DNA of 64,000 nucleotides from Vibrio hepatarius (GCF_001274785.1 NZ_LHPI01000025.1:124001-188000), one strand, 5' to 3'. Shown: positions 1 through 9,795, counted from the first letter of the stretch. Program-made: numbers and translations. Notes: generated by a model from the sequence alone, not told the origin.

Positions 1-1
1 C

Positions 2-1084
2 GATATCGAAACGTCATTCATGTCTGCTGAGCAAGTGCGTGAGGTGACGGAAAAAATGGTTCGCGAAATGTGGCAAGAGCTACTGAACGTAGACCTAGGT
101 CAGTTCCCAGTGATGCCATTTAGCGAAGCAATTCGTCGTTTCGGCTCTGACAAACCAGACCTACGTAACCCACTAGAACTAGTCGATGTTGCTGACCTAG
201 TGAAAGACGTTGAGTTCAAAGTATTCTCTGGCCCAGCGAACGACGAGAAAGGTCGTGTTGCGGTTATCCGCGTTCCTGGTGGCGCTTCTTTGACTCGTAA
301 GCAAATCGACGGCTACGGTGAGTTTGTTGGCATCTACGGCGCGAAAGGTCTAGCGTGGATGAAGGTTAACGACCGTGCTGCGGGTATGGAAGGTATCCAA
401 TCTCCAGTTGCTAAGTTCCTAAACGAAGACGTGATCAACGGTATCCTAGACCGTACTCAAGCGGAATCTGGTGACATCATCCTATTTGGCGCTGATAAAG
501 CGGGCATCGTTGCAGAAGCAATGGGTGCGCTACGCCTGAAATTAGGTAAAGACCTAGAGTTGACCGACGAGTCTGCATGGGCACCACTATGGGTTGTTGA
601 CTTCCCAATGTTCGAAGAAGATGACGAAGGCAACCTACACGCAATGCACCACCCATTCACATCACCTCTAGGTGTGACCGCGGAAGAGCTAAAAGCGAAC
701 CCAGCGGCAGCAAACTCAAATGCTTACGATATGGTTCTTAACGGCTACGAAGTGGGCGGCGGTTCTGTACGTATTCACAACGCAGAAATGCAAGCGGCAG
801 TATTCGATATCCTAGGTATCGATGCAGCAGAGCAACAACTGAAGTTTGGCTTCCTACTGGACGCACTGAAGTTTGGTACGCCACCGCACGCAGGTCTTGC
901 ATTCGGTCTAGACCGTCTGGTTATGCTGCTATGTGGCACAGAAAACATCCGTGACGTTATCGCGTTCCCGAAAACAACGGCGGCTTCTTGTCTACTGACA
1001 GACGCACCAAGCCTTGCAAACCCAGCAGCGCTTGAAGAACTAGCGATCGCAGTGACTGCAGCGAAAGAGAAAGACGCAGAGTAA
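2..1084 (+). CDS. aspS: Aspartyl-tRNA synthetase, C-terminal part (5' end outside window)
   Basis: The reading frame is open from base 2, so the gene starts upstream of the window; the internal ATG at 20 is not the real start. The protein charges tRNA-Asp with aspartate in the cytoplasm. The visible 360 residues cover the bacterial GAD insertion domain followed by the end of the class II catalytic core, with the class II motif 3 stretch GLAFGLDRLVMLL near 900-935. The FPKTTAASCLL stretch that follows is typical of bacterial AspRS. The gene ends at TAA and is followed directly by an intrinsic terminator. Identification is by recognition of the family sequence and is secure. Confidence 0.97.
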   Translation, partial: DIETSFMSAEQVREVTEKMVREMWQELLNVDLGQFPVMPFSEAIRRFGSDKPDLRNPLELVDVADLVKDVEFKVFSGPANDEKGRVAVIRVPGGASLTRKQIDGYGEFVGIYGAKGLAWMKVNDRAAGMEGIQSPVAKFLNEDVINGILDRTQAESGDIILFGADKAGIVAEAMGALRLKLGKDLELTDESAWAPLWVVDFPMFEEDDEGNLHAMHHPFTSPLGVTAEELKANPAAANSNAYDMVLNGYEVGGGSVRIHNAEMQAAVFDILGIDAAEQQLKFGFLLDALKFGTPPHAGLAFGLDRLVMLLCGTENIRDVIAFPKTTAASCLLTDAPSLANPAALEELAIAVTAAKEKDAE

Positions 1085-1111
1085 TCAGCGCATCTCTTGC
1101 TAATCTATACT

Positions 1112-1144
1112 AAAACGCCACTTCAATCGAAGTGGCGTTTTTTA
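1112..1144. terminator. Bidirectional intrinsic terminator between aspS and rluE
   Basis: Perfect stem ACGCCACTTC / GAAGTGGCGT with a 4-base loop, flanked by A-tract and T-tract, so it can stop transcription of aspS on + and rluE on -. Confidence 0.9.
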
Positions 1145-1164
1145 TCGCACTTAAACGGTAGCTG

Positions 1165-1863
1165 TTAACGGTTTAACTCGATCTCTTGCCATTCACCGGG
1201 TTGTAAATTGCTTAAGGTGACGTCTCCCATTGAGTAGCGAATCAAACGTAGGGTAGGGAAACCGATGTTTGCCGTCATGCGGCGCACTTGGCGGTTGCGA
1301 CCTTCGATAATGGTAATGGCTAGCCAAGTGGTCGGGATATTGGCGCGAAAACGAACCGGAGGCGTTCGCTCCCACACTTGCGGTTGTTGGATAACTTCAA
1401 CTTGCGCAGGTAGCGTCATACCATCTTTTAACTCAACCCCTTTGCGTAGCTTGTCTAAATCCGCTTCGCTCGGGGCACCGTCTACCTGCACCCAGTACGT
1501 TTTGGGTGATTTGGAACTCGGTTGAGTCAGTTTGGCCTGCAAAATACCGTCGTTGGTTAGAATCATCAGACCTTCGCTGTCGCGGTCCAAGCGCCCAGCG
1601 GCGTACACATCTTTGACGGGAATAAAGTCGGCCAGTGTTTTTCGTCCGTCACCATCGGTAAACTGGCTCAACGTATCGTATGGTTTGTTAAACGCGATCA
1701 CTTTACGTTGTTCAGGTGAGATTTTCGGTTTGTTTGACGGCGTCTTCTTACGATTTCTGGACGTGTATTTCTTGTCATTTTGTGCCGAGGAGGGGCGTTT
1801 AAAACCCTTTTTCCCTTTATGCGGCGAAGACTTTGGAGACTCACGGCGTGAGCTTGGCGACAT
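1165..1863 (-). CDS. rluE: 23S rRNA pseudouridine synthase, RluE type
   Basis: Pseudouridine synthase of the RsuA/RluB/RluE family; RluE makes pseudouridine 2457 in 23S rRNA. The catalytic aspartate lies in GRLDRDSEGL, and the C-terminal half keeps the usual RQVRRM and RLIRYSMG motifs. A 45-residue basic, low-complexity tail precedes the catalytic domain, and there is no S4 domain, as expected for RluE. The frame is open to 1965, but I chose the ATG at 1863 because it has an AAGGTAG ribosome site 6 bases upstream and the extra upstream residues do not look like this family. It is divergent from icd. Confidence 0.88.
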   Translation of the reverse strand: MSPSSRRESPKSSPHKGKKGFKRPSSAQNDKKYTSRNRKKTPSNKPKISPEQRKVIAFNKPYDTLSQFTDGDGRKTLADFIPVKDVYAAGRLDRDSEGLMILTNDGILQAKLTQPSSKSPKTYWVQVDGAPSEADLDKLRKGVELKDGMTLPAQVEVIQQPQVWERTPPVRFRANIPTTWLAITIIEGRNRQVRRMTANIGFPTLRLIRYSMGDVTLSNLQPGEWQEIELNR

Positions 1864-2211
1864 GTTAACTACCTTGCAAAAATGTAAACGAAGTGTGTTT
1901 GAAAGTTTCGGTTTGTCCGAATTTAGGCTATTATGTGCGCGCCCAAAAACAGGATTGGTGAACAAGATAATAGACTATTCTGCCGATTTTGTTTAACTAT
2001 AAAGACTAGTTCTCATGGATCTTACTTTCGATAGAAGGTAAGTAAAAAAACAGAAGAGACAACAATCGCAAACAAGTGAGGGGATGGCACATACCACATA
2101 CAGCAGTGACGAACGCGTCATAGGCGGTGGAGGTATTATCAACTTGTTGGCGGACACACTATAACAAAGCCGTTCATCCGACTGGCCTTGTCAGAACAAT
2201 AGGGAAATTTC
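1864..2211. other. Divergent rluE / icd intergenic region
   Basis: About 350 bases between divergent starts, expected to hold the promoters of both genes. I see no convincing operator. A 26-codon reading frame lies at 2084-2164 but is not supported well enough to call as a gene. Confidence 0.5.
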
Positions 2212-4437
2212 ATGCCTACAGAAAAACCTACAATCATTTACACCATTACTGATGAAGCTCCTGCACTAGCGACATACTCGCTGCTTCCAATCATTCAGTC
2301 TTTCACTGCTTCATCAGGTATTGACGTTGATACGCGTGATATCTCTCTTGCTGGACGTATTCTTGCTAACTTCCCAGAGCATCTAACAGAAGAGCAACGC
2401 ATGGGTGACGCACTAGCTGAGCTAGGCGATTTAGCAAAAACTCCTGAAGCAAACATCATCAAACTGCCAAACATCTCGGCTTCTATTCCTCAGCTAAAAG
2501 CAGCAATCAAAGAGCTGCAAGCGAAAGGCTTCAACCTACCAAACTACCCTGAAGAGCCAAGCACGTACGAAGAAGAAGCGATCAAAGCGACTTACGACAA
2601 GATCAAAGGTAGTGCCGTAAACCCAGTACTACGTGAAGGTAACTCAGACCGTCGTGCACCGCTTTCAGTCAAGAACTACGCGAAGAAAAACCCACACTCA
2701 ATGGGTGCGTGGTCAAAAGACTCGAAGTCTCACGTTTCAAGCATGTCGAACAACGACTTCTTCGGTAGCGAAAAATCGCACACCGTTGATGGCGCAACAA
2801 CGGTTAAAATCGAGTTCGTTGGTCAAGACGGTAGCGTGAAAGAGCTAAAAGCACCATTCGCAATCCAAGACAAAGAAATCATTGATTCGTCAGTGATGAA
2901 CAAAAAAGCACTGGTTGAATTCTTCGAGAAAGAAATCGCGGCTGCGAAAGAACAAGATGTTCTGCTATCACTGCACATGAAAGCGACAATGATGAAAGTG
3001 TCTGACCCAGTGATCTTTGGTCACGCGGTTAAGGTTTACTACAAAGACGTGTTTGCGAAATACGGCGAGCTATTCGATAAGCTAGGCGTTGACGTAAACA
3101 ACGGTATCGGCGATGTTTACAGCAAGATTGAAGCGCTACCAGAAGCTCAAAAAGCAGAAATCGAAGCGGCACTTCAAGCGGTTTACGAAACTCAGCCACC
3201 ACTCGCAATGGTTGATTCTGACCGTGGCATCACCAACCTGCACGTACCTAGTGACATCATCGTTGACGCATCTATGCCAGCAATGCTGCGTTCTTCTGGT
3301 CAAATGTGGGGTCCAGACGGTAAGCAGAAAGATACGAAAGCGATGATCCCAGATCGTTGTTACGCGGGTATCTACCAAGCGGTCATCGACTTCTGTAAAG
3401 AACACGGTGCATTTGACCCAACGACTATGGGTAGCGTACCAAACGTGGGTCTAATGGCTCAGAAAGCAGAAGAGTACGGTTCACACGACAAGACATTCAT
3501 TCTAGATGCAGCAGGTACAGTACGTGTTGTTGACTCTTCAGGTGAGGTGCTACTTGAGCAAGCAGTGGAAGCTGGTGACATCTTCCGTATGTGTCAGGTG
3601 AAAGACGCGCCAATCCAAGACTGGGTGAAACTGGCGGTAACACGTGCACGCGCAACTGGCGTACCAGCAGTATTCTGGCTAGATGAAAACCGTGCACACG
3701 ATGCAGAGCTAATCAAGAAGGTGAAGGCTTACCTACCGGATCACGATACATCAGGTCTGGACATTAAGATCCTTGCTCCACTTGAAGCTTGTAAGTTCTC
3801 TCTTGAGCGCATCAAAGAAGGTCTGGATACCATCTCAGTAACGGGTAACGTTCTTCGTGACTACCTAACTGACTTGTTCCCAATCCTTGAACTAGGCACA
3901 TCAGCGAAAATGCTATCAATCGTTCCGCTAATGAACGGCGGTGGTCTGTTTGAAACTGGCGCAGGTGGTTCTGCTCCTAAGCACGTTCAACAAGTTGAGA
4001 AAGAAAACCACCTACGTTGGGATTCTCTAGGTGAGTTCCTAGCATTGGCAGCGTCTCTTGAGCACCTAAGCACAGTTACTGGCAACGCGAGAGCGAAGAT
4101 TCTGGCTGATGCGTTAGACAAAGCGACAGGTGAGTTCCTAGACAACAACAAGTCGCCTTCACGTAAAGTGGGTGAGCTGGATAACCGTGGCTCACACTAC
4201 TACTTGGCGACTTATTGGGCACAGGCACTTGCTTCTCAAACTGAAGACAAAGCGTTGGCAGAAGAGTTCGCTTCAATTGCTGAGCAACTAGCGGCAAACG
4301 AAGAGAAGATTCTTGCTGAGCTGAATGGCGCACAAGGCGTTGCGGGTGACCTAGGTGGTTATTACGCACCAGATGCAGAGAAAGCATCAAACCTAATGCG
4401 TCCAAGCGCGACATTGAACGCGATTATCAACCGATAA
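2212..4437 (+). CDS. icd: NADP-dependent isocitrate dehydrogenase, monomeric type
   Basis: 741 residues, the size of the monomeric IDH-II family (about 740), which is unrelated in length to the 416-residue dimeric enzyme of E. coli. It converts isocitrate to 2-oxoglutarate and CO2 with NADP+ in the TCA cycle. The N-terminus (TIIYTITDEAPALATYSLLP) and internal stretches such as ETGAGGSAPKHVQQ and WDSLGEFLALA are characteristic. The ATG follows AGGGAAATTTC. Monotranscribed, with a strong terminator just after the stop. Confidence 0.96.
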   Translation: MPTEKPTIIYTITDEAPALATYSLLPIIQSFTASSGIDVDTRDISLAGRILANFPEHLTEEQRMGDALAELGDLAKTPEANIIKLPNISASIPQLKAAIKELQAKGFNLPNYPEEPSTYEEEAIKATYDKIKGSAVNPVLREGNSDRRAPLSVKNYAKKNPHSMGAWSKDSKSHVSSMSNNDFFGSEKSHTVDGATTVKIEFVGQDGSVKELKAPFAIQDKEIIDSSVMNKKALVEFFEKEIAAAKEQDVLLSLHMKATMMKVSDPVIFGHAVKVYYKDVFAKYGELFDKLGVDVNNGIGDVYSKIEALPEAQKAEIEAALQAVYETQPPLAMVDSDRGITNLHVPSDIIVDASMPAMLRSSGQMWGPDGKQKDTKAMIPDRCYAGIYQAVIDFCKEHGAFDPTTMGSVPNVGLMAQKAEEYGSHDKTFILDAAGTVRVVDSSGEVLLEQAVEAGDIFRMCQVKDAPIQDWVKLAVTRARATGVPAVFWLDENRAHDAELIKKVKAYLPDHDTSGLDIKILAPLEACKFSLERIKEGLDTISVTGNVLRDYLTDLFPILELGTSAKMLSIVPLMNGGGLFETGAGGSAPKHVQQVEKENHLRWDSLGEFLALAASLEHLSTVTGNARAKILADALDKATGEFLDNNKSPSRKVGELDNRGSHYYLATYWAQALASQTEDKALAEEFASIAEQLAANEEKILAELNGAQGVAGDLGGYYAPDAEKASNLMRPSATLNAIINR

Positions 4438-4452
4438 TCTCGGATAAAAAAG

Positions 4453-4478
4453 AAACCCGCCGAAAGGCGGGTTTTTTT
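4453..4478 (+). terminator. Intrinsic terminator of icd
   Basis: Stem AAACCCGCC / GGCGGGTTT with GAAA loop followed by seven T. Confidence 0.93.
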
Positions 4479-4512
4479 ACATTCTCATTCTACTTGATTA
4501 ATTGGCAGCGGT

Positions 4513-4734
4513 TCATTTAGCTGGTTGAGCTTCCACAGGAGTCACGACACTCGCGTGATAACCTTTTGGACCTTCTTCCACCTCAAAGTTGACTTGTTGG
4601 CCTGCTTTCAGAGTACGATAGCCGTCCATCTGTATTGTTGAATAGTGAGCAAACACATCACCATCTTCACCTTCCGGACAGATAAAACCAAATCCTTTGG
4701 CATTGTTAAACCATTTTACTGTACCTGTAGCCAT
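4513..4734 (-). CDS. cspD: Cold-shock-like protein CspD
   Basis: 73-residue cold-shock domain protein that binds single-stranded nucleic acid. RNP1-like KGFGFI and RNP2-like VFAHYS motifs are present. Its position next to clpS-clpA, divergently oriented, is the conserved place of cspD, a stationary-phase replication inhibitor in E. coli. The start at 4734 (MATGTVKWFN) is preferred over the ATG three codons upstream because the GAGGG element would abut that upstream codon but is about 10 bases from this one. Confidence 0.9.
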   Translation of the reverse strand: MATGTVKWFNNAKGFGFICPEGEDGDVFAHYSTIQMDGYRTLKAGQQVNFEVEEGPKGYHASVVTPVEAQPAK

Positions 4735-5196
4735 GCTATACATCCCTCATGCATTTTGTTACTGATGTTGTTGAACGTTTACTATGTGCCTTGTAAACAA
4801 AAAGTGAATTTCCATTCAGCCGCTGCCAAATTTTCAGTCACTATTTGACCAATTTAGCCAATGATTGAGCACAGTCAATAGTAAAAACGTATAAGACCCG
4901 ACATATTTGCAAACAAATCACTTTTGAGATTTACATTTTTCTAACTATAAGTGTGTGTTTTTATTCGCCACTCCAGTCGTTGCCTGATGTTTTCGGTTTC
5001 TTTTTAATCAATCAGATACCTAATAAGTCGGATGAACGAATGTTTTATTTGCAGCGTTCCAATTGCTGGATTAGTCTCTAATGAAGGGGAAAGAAAATTT
5101 CTTATCGATTTGCCCTTAATGTCAGAGCTAAATTCAAAACTTCTGCTCGTTGAAGTGGTAAAATTAAAACTAGTCATAAACCAACACTATTAGATC
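4735..5196. other. Divergent cspD / clpS intergenic region
   Basis: About 460 AT-rich bases without a supported gene. It should carry the promoters for both genes. The 5' flank of cspD is long enough for a cold-shock-style leader, but I cannot define one. Confidence 0.5.
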
Positions 5197-5517
5197 ATGA
5201 GCAAGCATTTTGAATGGGTCACTCCAGATTCAGATCTGCTGGAGTTAGAGAAAACAAAAGTAAAACCACCATCTATGTATAACGTTGTCTTGAACAACGA
5301 TGACTACACCCCGATGGACTTTGTAATAGAAATCTTGGAACGTTTTTTCTCGATGGATGCAGACAAAGCAGCGCAAGTGATGCTTAAAGTGCATTATGAA
5401 GGTAAGGCAATCTGTGGCACGTTTACTGCGGAGGTTGCGGAAACCAAAGTGGCTCAGGTCACTATGTATTCCAGGGAGAATGAGCATCCTTTGCTTTGTA
5501 CGATGGAGCAAGCTTAA
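5197..5517 (+). CDS. clpS: ATP-dependent Clp protease adaptor ClpS
   Basis: 106-residue adaptor that delivers N-degron substrates to ClpAP. The fold core is visible: LNNDDYTPMDFVIEIL (binding-pocket region), MLKVHYEGKAICG and the C-terminal EVAETKV stretch, with a flexible N-terminal tail of about 30 residues. It lies 41 bases upstream of clpA, its partner, and the two are surely co-transcribed. Confidence 0.96.
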   Translation: MSKHFEWVTPDSDLLELEKTKVKPPSMYNVVLNNDDYTPMDFVIEILERFFSMDADKAAQVMLKVHYEGKAICGTFTAEVAETKVAQVTMYSRENEHPLLCTMEQA

Positions 5518-5558
5518 TATCTGTCGGTACAACTTGAGTTGTTGTTGAGGAGGTCCCT

Positions 5559-7829
5559 ATGCTGAACAAAGAATTAGAGTCGAGTTTGAACAGCGCATTT
5601 TCTCGCGCTCGTGATAAACGACATGAATTTATGACCGTCGAGCACCTCCTGCTAGCATTGTTGGAAAATGATGCAGCGAGAGAGGCATTACAAGCATGTC
5701 AGGCTGATATCGATGCACTGCGCAGCGAGCTTGATATTTTTATCGACCAAACAACACCTCTTATCCCAGAGAACGATGAGACACGTGAAACTCAGCCAAC
5801 GCTAAGCTTCCAGCGTGTCCTACAACGTGCGGTTTTCCACGTACAGTCGTCTGGCAGAAGTGAAGTTACTGGCGCCAACGTACTGGTTGCGATTTTCAGT
5901 GAGCAGGAGTCGCACGCAGCGTACTTGCTGAAAAAGAACGACATCAGTCGTCTTGATATCGTTAACTTTATTTCACACGGCATCACTAAGGCGTCTAGCC
6001 AAGGTGACGAGCCGGGTTCATCAGACTCTTTCGGTGGCGATACGGTTGAAGAGTCCAATTCTGATGAGCGTCTAGAAAGTTTCGCGACTAACTTAAACCA
6101 ACTAGCAAAAAAAGGTCATATTGACCCGCTTATCGGTCGTGAAAAAGAGCTAGAACGTACTATTCAAGTGCTTTGCCGTCGTCGTAAGAACAACCCGTTA
6201 CTTGTCGGTGAAGCGGGCGTAGGTAAAACCGCCATTGCTGAAGGTTTGGCTTGGAGAATCGTTGAAGGTCAAGTGCCTGAAATCATTGAAAATAGCGTGA
6301 TCTACTCACTTGATATCGGTTCACTACTTGCGGGTACGAAATACCGTGGTGATTTCGAGAAACGTTTCAAAGCGATCTTGAAGCAGCTTGAAAAAGAAGA
6401 CGATGCGATTCTGTTTATCGACGAAATCCACACCATCATTGGTGCGGGTGCAGCGTCTGGTGGACAGGTGGATGCGGCAAACTTGATTAAGCCATTGCTT
6501 AGCAGTGGTAAGCTGCGTTGTATCGGTTCAACCACCTATCAGGAATACAGCAACATTTTCGAGAAAGAACGAGCCTTATCACGCCGCTTCCAGAAAATCG
6601 ACGTTGTTGAACCTTCAGTGGACGACACCACTAAGATTCTGATGGGGCTTAAACCAAAATACGAAGCTCACCACCAAGTGCGTTACACCAACAAAGCGTT
6701 GCGTGCCGCGGTTGAGCTGTCTGCCAAGTACATTAATGAACGTCACTTGCCGGACAAAGCAATCGATGTGATTGACGAAGCAGGGGCGCGTAGCCGATTA
6801 GCGCCAGCTAGCCGACGCAAGAAGACGGTGGGTGTCGCTGACATCGAGGCGATGGTAGCGAAAATGGCGCGTATTCCTGAGAAATCAGTCTCGTCTTCAG
6901 ATAAAGAGATCCTGCAGAAACTGGATCAGAAGATGAAGATGCTGGTGTTTGGTCAGGACGATGCGATAGACGTATTGAGCGAAACCATCAAGCTGTCTCG
7001 TGCTGGTCTTGGTGCGGACAATAAACCTGTTGGTTCATTCCTGTTTGCTGGCCCAACTGGGGTAGGTAAAACGGAAGTCACGGTTCAGCTGTCAAAACTG
7101 CTCGGCATCGAGCTTCTGCGTTTTGATATGTCTGAGTACGGTGAGCGTCATTCGGTAAGCCGCTTAATTGGTGCGCCTCCGGGTTACGTTGGCTATGACC
7201 AAGGTGGCCTACTAACCGATGCGGTAATTAAAAATCCGCACGCAGTTGTACTGTTAGATGAGATCGAAAAAGCGCACCCAGATATCTTTAATCTGCTACT
7301 ACAGGTGATGGATAACGGTACGCTTACGGATAACAACGGTCGTAAAGCGGACTTCAGAAACGTGATCCTAGTGATGACCACCAACGCTGGTGTTCAGGAA
7401 ACGGTTAAGAAGTCGATCGGCCTGATCCAACAAGATCACAGTCATGATGCAATGGCGGAAATCAAGAAGGTATTCACGCCTGAATTCCGCAACCGTCTCG
7501 ACAACATCATTTGGTTCAACAGCCTAGATGAGCACGTCATCCATCAAGTGGTCGATAAGTTCATCGTTGAGCTTCAAGCGCAACTTGACGCTCGTGGCGT
7601 ATCTCTGGAAGTGTCTGACGATGCTCGTCATTGGTTAGCACTAAAAGGCTACGACAAAGCGATGGGTGCGCGTCCGATGAGCCGTGTGATTCAGGATCAA
7701 CTGAAAAAACCGCTGGCAAACGAACTGTTGTTTGGTTCGTTAGTTGATGGTGGCACGGTGAAAGTTGAGCTGAAAGGCGACGAGCTTGAGTTTAAATACC
7801 TAAGCGAAAAAGAAGCCGCGATCCACTAA
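5559..7829 (+). CDS. clpA: ATP-dependent Clp protease ATP-binding subunit ClpA
   Basis: 756-residue AAA+ unfoldase that feeds ClpP. Order of parts: Clp-N domain (about 1-145), first AAA+ module with Walker A GEAGVGKT at 217-224 and Walker B FIDEIHT, second AAA+ module with Walker A GPTGVGKT at 498-505 and Walker B LLDEIEK, and the IGL loop (KSIGLIQQ) that docks on ClpP. The ribosome site TGAGGAGG lies 8 bases before the ATG. The length matches the family. ClpP itself is elsewhere. Confidence 0.97.
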   Translation: MLNKELESSLNSAFSRARDKRHEFMTVEHLLLALLENDAAREALQACQADIDALRSELDIFIDQTTPLIPENDETRETQPTLSFQRVLQRAVFHVQSSGRSEVTGANVLVAIFSEQESHAAYLLKKNDISRLDIVNFISHGITKASSQGDEPGSSDSFGGDTVEESNSDERLESFATNLNQLAKKGHIDPLIGREKELERTIQVLCRRRKNNPLLVGEAGVGKTAIAEGLAWRIVEGQVPEIIENSVIYSLDIGSLLAGTKYRGDFEKRFKAILKQLEKEDDAILFIDEIHTIIGAGAASGGQVDAANLIKPLLSSGKLRCIGSTTYQEYSNIFEKERALSRRFQKIDVVEPSVDDTTKILMGLKPKYEAHHQVRYTNKALRAAVELSAKYINERHLPDKAIDVIDEAGARSRLAPASRRKKTVGVADIEAMVAKMARIPEKSVSSSDKEILQKLDQKMKMLVFGQDDAIDVLSETIKLSRAGLGADNKPVGSFLFAGPTGVGKTEVTVQLSKLLGIELLRFDMSEYGERHSVSRLIGAPPGYVGYDQGGLLTDAVIKNPHAVVLLDEIEKAHPDIFNLLLQVMDNGTLTDNNGRKADFRNVILVMTTNAGVQETVKKSIGLIQQDHSHDAMAEIKKVFTPEFRNRLDNIIWFNSLDEHVIHQVVDKFIVELQAQLDARGVSLEVSDDARHWLALKGYDKAMGARPMSRVIQDQLKKPLANELLFGSLVDGGTVKVELKGDELEFKYLSEKEAAIH

Positions 7830-7844
7830 TCTGATCAGATAAAC

Positions 7845-7876
7845 AAAAGCCAGGGCATATGCTCTGGCTTTTTTGT
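7845..7876. terminator. Bidirectional terminator between clpA and the ydcF-like gene
   Basis: Stem AAAGCCAGGGC / GCTCTGGCTTT around CATAT, with A- and T-tracts on both sides. Confidence 0.9.
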
Positions 7877-7908
7877 ATCCATTGTCTACATCACTAGGTC
7901 AACATGCC

Positions 7909-8535
7909 TTAATCAAAGACGGCTTTTATCGCTTGATAAGACGCTTCCACATTCGCTGGGACATCTTGCTCAATTTGGAAGCCAAGTGCAGGGTAGGATT
8001 TGATGCGTTCAAAATCGCCCAGCATGGCTCTGACGACCATATCGATGTCGATATCGTCGTTAAAGTAGTGACTGAACTCGGCTTTGGTCGAGGTGACGGC
8101 GACGCGCTGGTACGGATGCGGCCACTGTTTGACGAACGTCGCGTAGCTGCGCCTTTCCATGTATGGTTTTTGCACCAAGATAAAGGAGCGAAAGTCCAGC
8201 CCTTGATGTTGGACGAGTTCTGCAGTTAAAAGAACGTTTTCACCGCTGTTGGTCGCTTGATCTTCGAGAATAATATCGTCGCTGGCTACGCCCATGTCTT
8301 TGGCGATGTTGGCAAACGTCTCGGCTTCACTTTTCTCAAACACGCCTTCTGTTAAGCGTCCGAAACCGCCAGAGAATATCACTTTATCCGCGAATCCTTG
8401 TAAGTACAGATTGGCTGCGTGCTCGGCGACTCTGACATCGTTGCTGCCCAGAACAAAGATACAATCCGATTTTTCAAGCTGATGGTCGAGCTGCATGTAA
8501 GCCCAAAGGTTGTCTATGTGCTGGTATAGCTTCAT
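7909..8535 (-). CDS. YdcF family (DUF218) protein
   Basis: 208 residues with the DUF218/YdcF core: FVLGSNDVRVAEHAANLY, VIFSGGFGR and the acidic ATNSGENV motif, which together form the conserved pocket of this family. YdcF of E. coli binds S-adenosylmethionine, and some relatives act on envelope carbohydrates (ElyC/SanA); the substrate here is unknown. No signal peptide is evident, so it is probably cytosolic. The start codon overlaps the stop of the upstream dehydrogenase gene by 4 bases, so the two genes are translationally coupled. Confidence 0.82.
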   Translation of the reverse strand: MKLYQHIDNLWAYMQLDHQLEKSDCIFVLGSNDVRVAEHAANLYLQGFADKVIFSGGFGRLTEGVFEKSEAETFANIAKDMGVASDDIILEDQATNSGENVLLTAELVQHQGLDFRSFILVQKPYMERRSYATFVKQWPHPYQRVAVTSTKAEFSHYFNDDIDIDMVVRAMLGDFERIKSYPALGFQIEQDVPANVEASYQAIKAVFD

Positions 8536-9368
8536 TCCAACGTTCCTTCTGTCAGCTCGAGCGTATGTTGATGATGGAACTTGTAACCGAGGTCGAGCAG
8601 GGCATCGGCGACGATGCGTTTATCTGCAATGTGAACGACTGGAGGGAGCACTTCACTGGAACCTGAGTTGGTCAGTGCTGCTTGATAAAACTCGGCTTTG
8701 CTGACTGTGTTCGGTGTCGTCGCATTGACCACCACGTTTTTATCATGCAACGCAACGAAACTGACGGCGCCAATCGCATCGGTCAGATGTAACATGTTGG
8801 CGGGAGCAAGGTCGCTCACTTGTTTTAGCCTCGGTGCAAAGCGGGCAGGGTGACGGTGTGGGCCAACCAGTCCGCTGCAACGAACAATTGCAAACTTCAG
8901 ACCTGAATCCATTAGGTGCTGCTCGGCTTTGAGCATTATTTTCGCATTGTCCGAGAAGTCTTCATGGATCTGAGCCAACGCCAGTGAGGCTTTCTCTTCG
9001 ACCATATCCTCGGCGATATTTGGGTAGACGGTCGTCGAGCTGACCATGACAACTCGGCCAACATTGGCGTTGACACAGGCGTCGGCCAGTGTTTTCCAAT
9101 AGTCGGCATACTCTTCGCCGTTGCCTTTACGAAATCCCGGTGGAAAGCAGCCAATGACTATGTCGGCTTGAGTTGTAGATATCTGTTGTGTGACTTGGCT
9201 AACCCCTGTACTGAGATCGAGCTGAAATGCGTTTAGGTGCTCTTGTTTGAGTTGTTCGACACCTTCGGATGTGGTTTTACTGACAAAAACGTGGTGACCA
9301 ATAGATTCTAGATAATGGGCGAGAGGTCTACCTAACCATCCTCCACCAACAATAGTGATTGTTTTCAC
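8532..9368 (-). CDS. NAD(P)-binding epimerase/dehydrogenase, YeeZ-like
   Basis: 278 residues of the extended short-chain dehydrogenase superfamily. The N-terminal Rossmann motif GGGWLGRPLAHYL occurs at residues 8-20, and VMVSSTTVYP marks the active-site strand. It lacks a clear YxxxK catalytic pair, as do many YeeZ/atypical SDR proteins. It is the first gene of a two-gene unit with the ydcF-like gene. Substrate unknown. Confidence 0.8.
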   Translation of the reverse strand: MKTITIVGGGWLGRPLAHYLESIGHHVFVSKTTSEGVEQLKQEHLNAFQLDLSTGVSQVTQQISTTQADIVIGCFPPGFRKGNGEEYADYWKTLADACVNANVGRVVMVSSTTVYPNIAEDMVEEKASLALAQIHEDFSDNAKIMLKAEQHLMDSGLKFAIVRCSGLVGPHRHPARFAPRLKQVSDLAPANMLHLTDAIGAVSFVALHDKNVVVNATTPNTVSKAEFYQAALTNSGSSEVLPPVVHIADKRIVADALLDLGYKFHHQHTLELTEGTLE

Positions 9369-9506
9369 GGCTATCCCTTATTAAACGTGTGAGTCTATGT
9401 ATGGCGCTGACTGAGAAACGCATGGCTTGCATTCAGCATATCAAAGATTGCCCCGCGAGTGAGTCAGTTGGTCGAGAAAAATTCGCGCTGAGGAAGGAAA
9501 TGAAAA

Positions 9507-9544
9507 CGAAAAACGCCAGCCGTTTGTAATGGCTGGCGTTGTCG
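9507..9544 (-). terminator. Terminator of the TIGR02647 gene
   Basis: Perfect stem AACGCCAGCC / GGCTGGCGTT. Read on the - strand it is followed by TTTTTCGTTTTC. Confidence 0.85.
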
Positions 9545-9561
9545 CTGAATATTGAGCGTAA

Positions 9562-9795
9562 TTAGCTGCTTAAAACACGTAATATCTTGTCAGCGTGCTC
9601 TGCTACCTCAATGCCTTCATCGGTTAGGTAGCCACCGTCTGGCAGTGTGCACAAGCTTTTGTCATACAGTCTTTTTACTGCAGCTTGCATATCTTCTGAA
9701 GCGTCTTGGTGAACTTTGATTCCGGTTGCCGCACTACTGAGATCGAATTGAAGAAGTAAGTTGAGTTCTGCAATGTGGTCTGGAGTGTACTTCAT
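9562..9795 (-). CDS. TIGR02647 family small protein
   Basis: 77-residue protein matching the gammaproteobacterial family TIGR02647 (begins MKYTPDHIAELNLL, contains GIKVHQDA, VKRLYDK and DGGYLTDEG). The C-terminal half resembles a winged-helix fragment, and a DNA-binding role is sometimes suggested, but the function is not known. The frame is open to 9849, but the ATG at 9795 has an AAGGAT ribosome site 7 bases upstream and starts where the family starts. Confidence 0.8.
   Translation of the reverse strand: MKYTPDHIAELNLLLQFDLSSAATGIKVHQDASEDMQAAVKRLYDKSLCTLPDGGYLTDEGIEVAEHADKILRVLSS

Noticed and set aside
2084..2164. 26-codon frame MAHTTYSSDERVIGG... upstream of icd
   Set aside because: The GAGGGG element is too close to the ATG and nothing else supports translation; it could be chance in the icd leader.
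7873..8229. 118-codon + strand frame opposite the ydcF-like gene
   Set aside because: It is the antisense shadow of a gene with clear DUF218 motifs.
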